Assembly: GCF_963678635.1 (NCBI RefSeq)
Contig: NC_087070.1
Coordinates: 19,687,318 to 19,751,317, forward strand
From: Symsagittifera roscoffensis
Lineage: Eukaryota; Xenacoelomorpha; Acoela; Convolutidae
DNA: 64,000 bases
Reading direction: 5' to 3'
The position numbers and the translations under genes were made by a program. Each line of letters begins with the position of its first letter. Position 1 is the first letter of the stretch. The notes under the pieces were generated by a model. The model saw only the letters and a program-made list of their open reading frames with translations. It did no database searches and was not told the origin of the DNA. Below, piece by piece: positions 34,301-43,700 of the stretch.

Positions 34301-36471
34301 CACACGTTCTGGACGTGCAAGGCAGACAACTTTCAGTAAAGGGACTGCTAGACACGGGAGCAGTGGTTAGTGTCATGCCAGTCAAAACTTGGACCGACAT
34401 GGGTTTCGAAAGGTCGGATCTCATACCGACAAACATCAGGTTGGCAGCTGCCAATCAGGGAGCGATCTATGTCGCCGGACGAACCCCAATCATTTCACTG
34501 CAGCTCGGAGGAAGACATCTTTGGATGAGCTTCCTAGTAGTAGAGAATTTGGACGAATCCGACCAGTTCATCTTAGGAAGGGATTTCGTTCGCAACTTTG
34601 ACGTCACGATCGATCTCAATGACGGATTGATTGGGATCAAGGATCCTGAGAGAAAGTATGAAAAAAGACCCCTTAATAAGATCTTAATTAATCAGGCCAA
34701 GGTGCCGATTTTTCTGGATCGAAAAGTTAGGTTAAAACCAAACCAAGCCGTAGTAGCAACGTTTAGGATGAGGAACCTGAATGAACTCAGCAATGACAGA
34801 CAGGTGTGTCTGGTACCAAATCCAAACAGTAAAAGCTCGGCTATTTTAGGAAGAAGCTTCTCACTCACTCAGAGCGGACTGTGTGTGAGTGTGTTATTGA
34901 ACACAGAAGCAACAACAGTGACAATACAGAGGGGAAAGAAACTTGGCTACGCTTTGCCTCTGAACACAGACTTTCAGAGTGTGGAGAACTTGAAAAAGTT
35001 TGATGTAACTAAATGTCCATTGCATGCGAACCAAGAATGTATAATGAAAAGAGTGCATGAATTGAAATCTTCTAGGAAGTTGTTTTCAATGAAGTCGGAA
35101 ACAGATGATGGGCTGTCTAGTTGTTCCAGCTTCCCTGAGAGACCGACGGAGGCAGAGTTAGCAGTGAATAAACCTGTCCTACCTGAGATAGAACATCTGA
35201 AGGGTAAAATATCAGACAAGGAACTAGATTCGCTCAGGGCGGTGCTAAATCGGAACGTAGACGTTTTTTCGACACATAAGGCTGACATAGGTTGTTGCAA
35301 TTTTGTAGAGCACGAGATCGAGATAGAAGAGGGCTCGGTACCTCATAGGGAAGGGGCGAGAAGAATGACCCCAAACAAGTCAGAAGCGTGTAGGAAGGAA
35401 ATCGAGATGTTAATGGAGTACGACATGATCGAGCCGTCGAAGTCCCCCTGGGCTTGTGGCGTGGTCATGGTGAAAAAGAAAGGGGGACAACTCAGATTTT
35501 GTTGTGATTTCCGTTATCTGAACGCAGTGACTATAAAGGATGCATACCCGATTCCCCGCATCGATGAGAGCCTATCCAAGCTGGGAGACGCGAAGTTCTT
35601 CACGACGTTGGATTTGGGCTCTGCATTCTGGCAGGTGCCACTCAGAAAGCAAGATCGAGAGAAAACAAGCTTCGCGTGTGAGCTGGGACTGTTCCAGTGG
35701 AAGAGGATGCCATTCGGATTGTGCAACGCGACGGCCACATTCCAGCGACTGATGGCCCAGGCACTCACGAGCGTCACTAAGAAATACGGGAATCTCAATA
35801 TGTGTTATGTCGATGATGTCGTGATTGCAACACCAACCTTGGAAGACCACATAGAGAGGTTGGAGGAGGTGTTTTCTTGCATGAAGCAGGCGGGTCTGAA
35901 ATGTAAACCCTCTAAGTGTGAAATCCTCAGGGATTCCATAAAGTATCTGGGCCGCCTGGTTGACAAACATGGAGTGAGACCAGATCCCGAAGCGGTTGAA
36001 GCGGTGCTGACCTGGAAGGCACCTAAAACAGATACACAGCTGATGAGTTTTCTGGGATTCGCAAATTATTATCGAGAGTTCATCAAGGGGTATGCTGACA
36101 AGATATACCCCATGCAGAGGTTGATGAGAAACAAGGGAAAAAAGTTCACCTGGACTGATGAGGCACAAGTTTCATTTGAAAACATCAAGCGTGAACTTTG
36201 CGAGGCACCGGTCCTCGGCATGCCAACAGAGAAGGGGATGTTCGTGCTGGACACGGATGCATCAGTGGTTGCGATATCGGGCATACTTCACCAGGAGCAG
36301 GAGTGGAACGGGAGAACGGTCCTTCGTCCGATAGCCTACGGGAGTAAAGTCCTGAGCGATACTGAAATGAAGTACGGCGCGCCAAAAGCGGAGATGTTTG
36401 CGGTGATCACTTTCGTGAAAAAAAAACAGGGCCTACTTGGGGAGTGCTCCCTTCAAGTTACGTGTGGATAA
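31309..36471 (+). CDS. gag-pol: Element B Gag-Pol: Gag, two CCHC knuckles, protease, RT, start of RNase H
   Basis: I start at ATG 31309 (MQRRDSLGS), because the open frame upstream of it lacks a better start. Residue positions count from there. An Arg/Ser-rich N-terminus and coiled coil come first, then the retrotransposon Gag core (about 535-705, with GCIDTWIEVMKLHF and ILLNRFGSG). Next are CCHC knuckles at 741-754 (CANCGSMDHHVSAC) and 793-806 (CFFCNLEGHFKSDC). Aspartic protease has DTGA at 1015 and ILGRDF. RT follows with LDLGSAFWQV, MPFGLCNATATFQR and YVDD at 1500. RNase H begins with TDAS. The frame is lost after FVK at an A9 run (36418-36426), where C has a different length. Gag and Pol are in one frame with no frameshift signal between them. 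Confidence 0.9.
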   Translation: MQRRDSLGSTTKIPRLSKGSTRKFKTRRSQTSFSSASDAFAEDESTKGQPDLSVSEIKLRSEKNLDGNQGRSAEAGPASETLVDPFDEGERTLIRPDFEPDEVLEREEVERTEETSERPEVEPREEVLYRGMSKSETKSYKWRKEPSHPTSTHSSLAKQSNNAMMSSMSPGEEQTFSKAKKNWKSLYDERVTSLQAGSLSSSYDQPEITHPDVNFTPCPRNDMSREASSASPTRPMSDGITMGASSTFDRLMTSMHKQKGGASSSTRLQPQLTSSSLGLTPPLGAAGDISDMFAGVMNGLDELRRDMTKRIDQVDERAHHGRESLKDELTHVKSQARFDQAQLIRNTDQCLAESLAQANKESEEREARITREIERLLNDHDNTYAQTMTGLEKRLDAKSDLMMRKLDAILNGSSWQEHSNSGERSRHANVGDGTGNSARAQQGSRTNYEHRNKERPGAAPQRPGWTNPVPPEADATPETRLPTVPQVSSVPGLTTVSQDTTMYASMFEPLNRSLETFITKLSKSTERGERSRRTLKKPKSYKDESDGCIDTWIEVMKLHFEEENLSKKQECSALTSNLEGTALSCVMAKRANERDSARKIFDILLNRFGSGVQGHQAMVKFEKRRQRDEESIDKFLDDLELLRRRSNPDERISERNLAIASKFMDGVRSEELKTMLATHFTLSLDQVPTPDDLRMKSREYLLIKPRAQNRYSNYGNYSRTNTGANSSWYKPRDDMDKRRSCANCGSMDHHVSACSAYKQNMKAIGYFLEDADATDEDHEEYVRGLIMKYGPRCFFCNLEGHFKSDCTQFWDAVADAKHPRHEEALSGVKASRARLMNEAESRRKETTPSTFTTKKVKTWPDEVVASNLEAESSSPLKVDYGLAARTALQNVKQDLATKEVEQWVRSELESTDLRENLNVLGKTTKAEDKEEPKKQGLKLNVISGKTFGMTKAGTKIMSIISVGRIYIGQEELKVRRIGHNAMLEQDAVHIGCEADLAAHVLDVQGRQLSVKGLLDTGAVVSVMPVKTWTDMGFERSDLIPTNIRLAAANQGAIYVAGRTPIISLQLGGRHLWMSFLVVENLDESDQFILGRDFVRNFDVTIDLNDGLIGIKDPERKYEKRPLNKILINQAKVPIFLDRKVRLKPNQAVVATFRMRNLNELSNDRQVCLVPNPNSKSSAILGRSFSLTQSGLCVSVLLNTEATTVTIQRGKKLGYALPLNTDFQSVENLKKFDVTKCPLHANQECIMKRVHELKSSRKLFSMKSETDDGLSSCSSFPERPTEAELAVNKPVLPEIEHLKGKISDKELDSLRAVLNRNVDVFSTHKADIGCCNFVEHEIEIEEGSVPHREGARRMTPNKSEACRKEIEMLMEYDMIEPSKSPWACGVVMVKKKGGQLRFCCDFRYLNAVTIKDAYPIPRIDESLSKLGDAKFFTTLDLGSAFWQVPLRKQDREKTSFACELGLFQWKRMPFGLCNATATFQRLMAQALTSVTKKYGNLNMCYVDDVVIATPTLEDHIERLEEVFSCMKQAGLKCKPSKCEILRDSIKYLGRLVDKHGVRPDPEAVEAVLTWKAPKTDTQLMSFLGFANYYREFIKGYADKIYPMQRLMRNKGKKFTWTDEAQVSFENIKRELCEAPVLGMPTEKGMFVLDTDASVVAISGILHQEQEWNGRTVLRPIAYGSKVLSDTEMKYGAPKAEMFAVITFVKKKQGLLGECSLQVTCG

Positions 36472-37822
36472 TCGAGCCCTCGCCTGGCTGAAAACCTATT
36501 CGATGGACCAAAGCTACATTGGTCGTTGGATCGTGCGCCTGGATGGATACCACATAATCATAGAGCACCGTACTCGTGACAAGCACCAGAACGCAGATAG
36601 CCTCAGTAAAAAGACAGAATTTTATGAGCGCCTCGAGGAGAAACAGGCTAACCAATCAGAGATCAAAGACGGGTTTTCCTTTCTGGACAAGGAAACCTAC
36701 GACGAGCTGCCACTTACTAGGTGGTTAGACAAGTCAGGGCATCCGATACCTGGACACCCTGACCTTCCAGTGGAGACGGCCGCGGAGATAAAGCTTTTAG
36801 CCAGAGGCGAGCCCGTTCCGTTGAATCTGCTAGTCCGGTCCAACTTGGTACAGCAAGAACTGACCAGGCTGGGTATAAACAGCATGGCTCTATTGAACAA
36901 GACGGTGAACGTGGCGCCGGATGTCATGAGAAAACTCCGTGACTTGCTGGACAGGGAAGTGGACAGGCATGATCGTGAATGGATGGAGACCATGCAGCGG
37001 TTGACTGTCACCGAGAGAACAGAGAAGAGGCCAGTGTCCATTCGCAGCCGAGGCGTTGAACGGGATTGCAGGTCGATTGTCAACCAGCTGGTGAGCTCGA
37101 TGCCGAAGGAGGTCTTGTTGAGAACTGCGTTCACTGAATATGGAACACTGAATCAGAACCAAACTACAGAGGAAGTCAGGATCAGGTCGAAATCTAGCTT
37201 CACGAGGAGAGTGCATTTCACGGATGCAAAAGAAGAATACGAGCCGAGCCCAGATTGTTCGTCCGTGGACGAGACAATGTCCGGGGAGTCTGATATCTTC
37301 GAGCCAGTCAAAGACGACTCGTCTGAGGAGTCAGACACCTTTGAGCCCGTGCAGGACGACTTGTCCGGGGAGAGGTTGAAGAGACCACCTAGGGGCAGAA
37401 TTTTGTCCGGGGAGTCGGGTTTGAAGCGAAAGATGGACAGAGTTTTGTCCGGGGAGTCGAGAAACATCTCAGACAACTTGGAATATGATCTTGGGAAATC
37501 AGTCGACTCAAGTGGTGACTCGAGGCCCCAGTCCTGGGACAACACGTCTGAAACAACTTCCAATTCTGATATGTCAGAGATCGCAATCCACTCCTTATTG
37601 GTAGACTGGAAGCAGCGTGGGCTGGACCGAGAAACACATCAGGATCCAGACAGGGACAGATACACCTCAGATGAAGAGGGCACTGTGGTAGATAATGCCG
37701 CAGACGAGCACGAGCTGATAGCAGTTTTGAAACGCCCAACCAGATTGCTGCCACATGGTACGGTCGTCCGTACCAATCTGGAACCATCTGTGCAGGAAGC
37801 GACGCCTTTGAAAAAGATATGA
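36437..37822 (+). pseudogene. Element B RNase H C-terminus and long RT-integrase spacer
   Basis: This continues RNase H in the next frame: NRALAWLKTYSMDQSYIGRW, then HRTRDKHQNADSLSKKTEFY. A charged spacer of about 330 residues contains four LSGE/MSGE units, all on the DNA core TGTCCGGGGAG. It ends at TGA 37820-37822, where element A has tryptophan. The spacer is much longer than usual in Ty3/Gypsy pol. It may be structural protein, or it may exist because the DNA motif cluster is needed there. Confidence 0.8.
37278..37456 (+). repeat. Four internal PPT-core copies in element B
   Basis: Cores at 37278-37288, 37361-37372, 37401-37414 and 37443-37456, plus a degenerate copy near 37320. The serine, glycine and glutamate codons are always TCC, GGG and GAG. 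Confidence 0.9.
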
Positions 37823-37831
37823 TGTGTCAAG

Positions 37832-38920
37832 TTGATGGACGATGCTCATGCTCCGGAAATAATGAGTGGGCAAATGAACGTGGTAAAGACGTATTTGAAA
37901 GCCAGGTACAGGCTGTCGGATCTCCTAAGGGCTCAACGAAATGATAGAATGACGAGCAGTCTGAAGAGATGGATCGAGAATGGAGCACCTGACAAGGGAG
38001 ATTTGGAAGAAGACAGCTACAAAATCCTGAAGCAATTGTACCTGAAGCGAAACGACTTGTTGTACCTGAACAAGGACGGAATCGTAGCCTGCAAACGAAA
38101 AGAGGAGGACAAGGTCCTCTATAAATACAATTCAATAGTGTTACCACAGTTGTACCAGACCGAATTGCTCTTTCGCTCACATGATCAGATGGGCCATCAA
38201 GGCGTGGACAAAGTGTATAACAGGATACAGAAACGATTCGAATGGCCGGGATTGAAGAAGGCTTGTGAGAAGTGGATCGCAGCATGCCTGTCATGTCAGC
38301 AGGCGAAGGATCCCAGGAAGCTAAGGTTCCCCCTACAGTCAATAGAGTCGTCAGGTTTCAACGAAGTGGTGCAAATTGATCATCAGAAAATCTGTATGAC
38401 AGCAACGGGCTATAATCAGGTGCTGGTAATGATCGACCATTTTACGAAGTATGCGGAGGCAGCACCCTGCATGACAGCATCGGCGGAAGAAACATGCGAT
38501 CATTTGATAAATGTGTGGATAGCGAGGCATGGCTGCCCCATCACGTTCCAATCGGACAATGGCAAAGCATTTGTGGGCGACCTCACGAAGGAGTTGATGA
38601 AAAGGTCGCAGGTAGCGCAGGCTCACTCGACCACTTATCACCCGCAAATGAATGGCCTAGTCGAGAGGCAAAATCGCACATTGGTATCCATGCTGAGAGT
38701 CTATTGCTCGCGTTACATGGATGACTGGGACAAGCACCTGCCGCAAGTGATGGGTGCTTACAACAGCACGGAGCATTCCACCACGGGAATAAGTCCGCAC
38801 ATGATGTTAACGGGTCATGAAAAAGCGCTCCCGTTGACGTTTTTCTGCCCTGAATATGAGGGGAAGAGGACAGCACCGCAAACGTACGTGCGGGATGTTA
38901 TTAGAAGACAGCAGGAATGA
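37832..38920 (+). pseudogene. Element B integrase
   Basis: It has an HHCC zinc finger (SHDQMGH, then ACLSCQQAK) and a DD35E core with Asp at 38378-38380 (QIDHQKI), Asp at 38555-38557 (QSDNGKAF) and Glu at 38663-38665 (LVERQNR). There are 35 residues between the second Asp and the Glu. It is part of the same Pol protein as the preceding pieces. The frame is lost near 38915, where five bases present in element A (after the RRQQ codons) are missing. All catalytic residues are present, so this is a recently broken integrase. Confidence 0.85.
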
Positions 38921-40523
38921 CTTATGCAGGAAGAATACGCAACAGGCGCAAATTAGACAAAAAAGGAGGTTTGACAAAAGGACAGCTGATGCGAAAGCCT
39001 ACTCAGTTGGCGACTACGTCTGGGTGTTCCAGGAAGTGGTTCCACCAAAAGGAACCAAGAAATTATTAAAGAAATGGCGTGGTCCATTTCAGATAACAGA
39101 GGTGCACCAAGGAGGTCGTTTTTATCGATTGAGCACGGGAAGAGCAGCTCATTACGAGAATATTAAACCACACAATGCCTCGTCAGAGGATTGGTGCATC
39201 CCAGCGGACATGCAAGAGGGAGACTATTTGATAGTGGATCCTGCTTGTGAAGTGAATGAAAGGGGTACTCGCGACAAGAACGACGGGAATGAGGTGGTGG
39301 ACGATTGCGATCTACCACTGGATCTCGAGTTGACCGAGCGAGTAGAGGTGGACGATGAAACTCTACCTTATGCCGAAGAAGACTGGGACTGCCCGGAACA
39401 AACCGAAATTGACAAAGGAAAACAGCCTGACTTTCCTCTCACTATGGAAACACGCCAAAGCAAGAGAGGAAAAAACCAGAAGAAATACAATCCGTACGGC
39501 GAGGACTTCGTTGTAGACAGGATAGTAGTGAGTGATGTCATAGACTCGCTGGTGGGACTGGACGAAGTGGCGATGCTAGAAGAAATCGACCTTGTGAACG
39601 ATATGGATCAAGATTGGATCGACGATCGATCAGAACCAGAAGTGGAGTTCGAACCAGAAGCGGAACAGACTCATGAGCAAGAACTAACTAACTTGCGAGT
39701 GCTCGAATGGCTCCATGACCTGCCGACAGATCCAAAAGAGACGATCCTGACGATTCAGGACGTCGATAGAGACGGCGTCAAATACATCAGTCATGACAAT
39801 ACCGAGTCCAACTGGGTCGCCCCAGATGGTCCTCTACGTGTTCCACAATCCAACCTCGATCTCCTAGACTTTGGGCGATCGACGGGGACGTCGATGGATA
39901 TTTTTGTCCGGGGAGTGGGGGTAGGACTCACCCACACCGAAAATCTGATAATAAAAAAATTGAAATCGGCAAGAGAAACCGGAGAACTAGAGACAGAGGG
40001 CGAGAATGCTAAAAAACCACCCTTTGGACGAATCTTTGAATCGTATTTTGATCTACCGAACCATTATTCGAACAATATCGTCATAACGGACAGCAATTTC
40101 ATACTCACGGAACGCACGTGCGCCATAGCGATAACCGCGGACGTAAGCTTCAAAACAGCACTAGCGGCTGACTTCCAGAGAGAGTATAAAAATATCGAGT
40201 TTTTGTGGAAACAGAGGCCTGGTGTGGGAGGGATGATAGCGCTGCCCCCCGTTGCTTCACAGATACCAGGCAAATATTTGTGTTTCCTGGTTACCAAGGC
40301 CACTGATAGGCAACACGTAGATCCAAAGAGCTTGGTATTGGCCTTGACTCGACTTAGGGATTTTTTGGTTGAGAGAGGAGTGACCTCTCTCTCGTTGCCA
40401 GTATACGATCCTAATAGGGGAAAGCTACATCCGAGAGAGTTGTACGCACTTGTACATGTGATATTTTCAGAGACTGACATAGAAGTTTACTTACATAAAA
40501 AATACTATCTGAGCATATGCTAA
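38856..40523 (+). pseudogene. Element B integrase C-terminus, acidic linker and OARD1/TARG1-like macrodomain
   Basis: It starts with the integrase C-terminal GPY/F-like KKWRGPFQITEVHQGGRFY, then an acidic linker with NPYGEDFVVDRI. From about 40116 (residues 420-550) it has a macrodomain-like sequence: CAIAITADVSFKTALAADF, GKYLCFLVTKATDRQHVDP, LRDFLVERGVTSLSLP and FSETDIEVYLH. The order and spacing match OARD1/TARG1-type macrodomains, which bind ADP-ribose and remove it from acidic residues (hydrophobic strand, helix FKK-F, YLITK, long helix, LSMP, EVF..TDI.I.VY). The GCGLDRL catalytic loop is replaced by DPNRGKL, so it may bind but not hydrolyse. The stop is at 40521. Confidence 0.75.
39875..39917 (+). 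promoter_or_regulatory. Candidate internal polypurine tract of element B
   Basis: Aligns with the 3' PPT region (49489-49529) at about 33 of 41 bases, including GCGATC, GGGAC, GATGGA and GTCCGGGGAGT, with a longer T-run just upstream as in retroviral PPTs. It lies in coding sequence before the macrodomain. Confidence 0.6.
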
Positions 40524-40717
40524 GAAATGCGCTCGGCGATAAATGGTTTTTATTAAGTTATTCGACAGGAATTAGAGTCAAGTTTAGGTTAGGTTAGGTT
40601 TTAGGTACAGTATTAGGGATTATGTTTTTGTGTGATAGTGTAGGTGTGTGATGTTTATGTGTTTTTGTTATGTTTATTGTTATGATGTGTCTCATGTGAT
40701 GGTTATGATGTGTCATA
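40524..40717 (+). other. Element B spacer between ORF1 and ORF2
   Basis: TTAGG-like units near 40577-40600 and a T/G-rich stretch. The ORF2 frame opens at about 40718 just after ATAAAAG, which could be a 3' splice site. Confidence 0.5.
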
Positions 40718-43700
40718 AAAGACCTGGGGTACTCCAGGTCATCAAGGTGACAGCGCACATTCGTGCTACTCTGACAAAGGTAAAGGTGGACGATCTGCTT
40801 CTAGTCAAAGGTTCACAATACCAGACCCTTCTGACACTTACCTCGCCCCTCAGTTTCAAGAATCGTTCAACCAAGTGGCCCGAGCGACAATGGAGGAGAT
40901 CAACCGGACCACTGGACGGACCTTGGGTAGGATCGTTCCTTCCCAGCGTCGTGATCAGTCATCAAATAGCTCGGAGCGAGCACCCCACACGATAGCGTCC
41001 TCGAGGTCAGCACCTGGTGGAGTCTTTCAGAAGTCTCGCGTAGTAGACATTAGGAAGAATCTGATGGCACGTCATCAGTTCACGCAAGTGCCAGCTGAGC
41101 ATCCTCGAGCCTGCCTGAATGACATGAGCTGGAACCCCGCCACGAACGACCAGGTAATTCCCCCAGGGAGTCGCCATTTGATCATTGGAGACAGTTCGGT
41201 GAGAGATCTGAATGAGATCTTCGTCAATGGTCAGACTACCATTCTGTCCTTTGGAGGAGCCTCAGTGGCTCAGGTCATCAAAATGATGGAGTTCCAGAGC
41301 GAGGATCACCTGGATACATTAATAATAATGCTGGGGACCAATGACGTCTCGAGAGCCCCCGTGACTTCGGAGAGCAAGTGGGAGCCTCTATTGGTGTGTC
41401 TCTTGGACGAATTGAAAGAAAAGTACAGACCCAAGCTTGTGATCTTGTGCACGATACCACCAAATCCTTTGGTGGGCACCATAGTTGCAGATTTCATGAA
41501 TGGCAACGTGACGCGGTGGAATGAAATGACCCGCAGTCTGGTGAGAAACAACCCTGGCGAGTTGCGACTCCTGGATCTCGAGAACATGCTGCGCATGATT
41601 GATCACATCGCGCTCACTAGAGATGGAGTACACTTCAATACCCAACGAGGGAGGCATTGGATTAATGATGTGTTTCAGACGCAATTGAGGGAAGCGGAGC
41701 AAGAGTCGAGGGCGACCGGTCCTCTGGCTCGGACCAGATCGACCGGAGGAAGTAGAATAAGGACAACCGTGCCCGAATCCCTCGTCAACCGTCTGGGGCC
41801 CTTGGCAACAGAGACGGTTGCAGCCGCAACCGTTGCTCCGAGCTCAAACGTGAGAGACAGGCTAGGGACTGCTCCTCCTCCCAGGCCGCAATCGATTGGA
41901 AGCCGACTCGGGAGATCAGTGGAGCAGAACAACAGGAATAACTCCCAGACCGCGTCTAGGAGGAACGATCCGCCTGCCACGACAAATCCTGCTTCGATAG
42001 CAGGACCGTCTACAAGTACCGTGCCAACGGAGGGAATCGAATCAGGCAGCGGGCTGCTTTGGAATAGATCAGATCCTAGTCATTGGGGTCAGTATAAGAC
42101 GGACATGTCGGCGAAGTTGAACATGAATACCTTGACGTGTCGGGAGGACGCAATGAGAATGACTGGCGGAGAAAGTCCCACAGTATCGCGACTTTATCGG
42201 ATACCGGGCGTGGATTGGCTGTTAGCAGAGCAGGAGAAATTCAGCTCCTCGACCTCACTCCGACATGTGGATTTGAATGGATTGCCTCATGACAATACCT
42301 TTGGACCTTTGAACACCCGGTCGCTCACCGATGTTCGAGATAGGACCCGGGAAAGGACACCACCTGCTCGCAAGGGTAAGTTCCAGACAGAGAACAAGCC
42401 CAATAACAAGCATCACAAGATGTACAGGCAGTTCGCTAAACCACCCGGTCAGACGCCTGGCGAGTATTCGAGGGACTACCCCCGAACGACAACAGTGGTT
42501 GGAGACGATAAGAGATATGGGAAACTGAAGGCCCCAATAGGCGATGGCCTTTTTGCAGCTTATGATCCCTTGGACATGAAGGCGGCCAAGTATCTGATTG
42601 TGGCCGGCTCCGATTATCTCTACACGCCCCGTTCTCTCTTTTGGCCCGATGTGATTTTCTTGACGGCACCTAAATTGGACTGGGGACAAGCAATCGGCAT
42701 GATGATAAGTGTGCGAAGGGTGGTCAGTATGGAGCCGCAGGTAATAGTGGTTGCAGGCTCAAATGATCATCTGCAAAGCAGGGGCTTATTGTCACGTCTG
42801 ACGGATGGGTCGATCCCGAGTAACGAGGTTATAGGGGAGGCGATAATGACACTGCTCTCGGCGATGGCTGAGGTAGAGGCAGCAGCAAGACAACGCTTCA
42901 CCATGAATGTGGTGAAGGTGATCTTTGTATTGTCACCAGGGCACGCTGCATTACCAGAACCCCTCCAATTTGTATATACAATGGTCACAACAATAGCAGA
43001 GGGGAGGTTCAAGGTGATAATTCCTGCCCCAAACAGAGTAGTGGACCCGGACAATTACTACCCGTCCCGATCTGAGCTTCCCGCCGTTTGGGCTGACATT
43101 TCGAATGCCATACAGGGGCTCAGAGATTGTAGCACAACTCGGTTGGTGCTAGATGAGGTTCTGGGGTTGGAGCTGTCCAACTTCGCCAGATTGCTGAAGT
43201 TAAGACCAGGGGTAGATGACGATCATCTGTTAGTACAACAGGTGGCTGATGATCTCTGGTTCAGACAGATGGATCATGCAGAGAATGAGCAGGGAAGGAT
43301 GATCAGAAAGAACATGACGTCAGCGGAGGAGGACCTCACGGCAATGGCTTTGCGTACGAAGCCGCACAACAACGTATGGTTGTATTTGTCACCGAGGCTG
43401 TGCACCTTGGGTGAGGACGCGTTCGAGCATGCGCCGGCAATAATTAAAGAGATACACGTGTATCTAAAGAATCTATTTGATGCCCGGGAGTTAGCTGGAG
43501 GCAAGATGTTGAAACTGATGCAGGACGTTAACACGATGTCGCTGGACAAGTTCCAAGCTGACGTGCTGGCCACTAAGGCACAGTATGAACAATCAGATGC
43601 TATCTTGGGTGGAATGGGAGTGGGATGGACACCATCTTTCCTATCGACGTGCTATTCGAAGGCATCTAGGAACCTGATCGCGAGTTTCGTCAAGGACATC

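Noticed and set aside
39000-39200. Chromodomain at the integrase C-terminus
   Set aside because: The C-terminus shows the GPY/F-like motif and then an acidic linker and macrodomain. No aromatic-cage chromodomain pattern was seen.
40577-40605. TTAGG-like units as a telomeric insertion
   Set aside because: Only two or three imperfect units in a T/G-rich element spacer.
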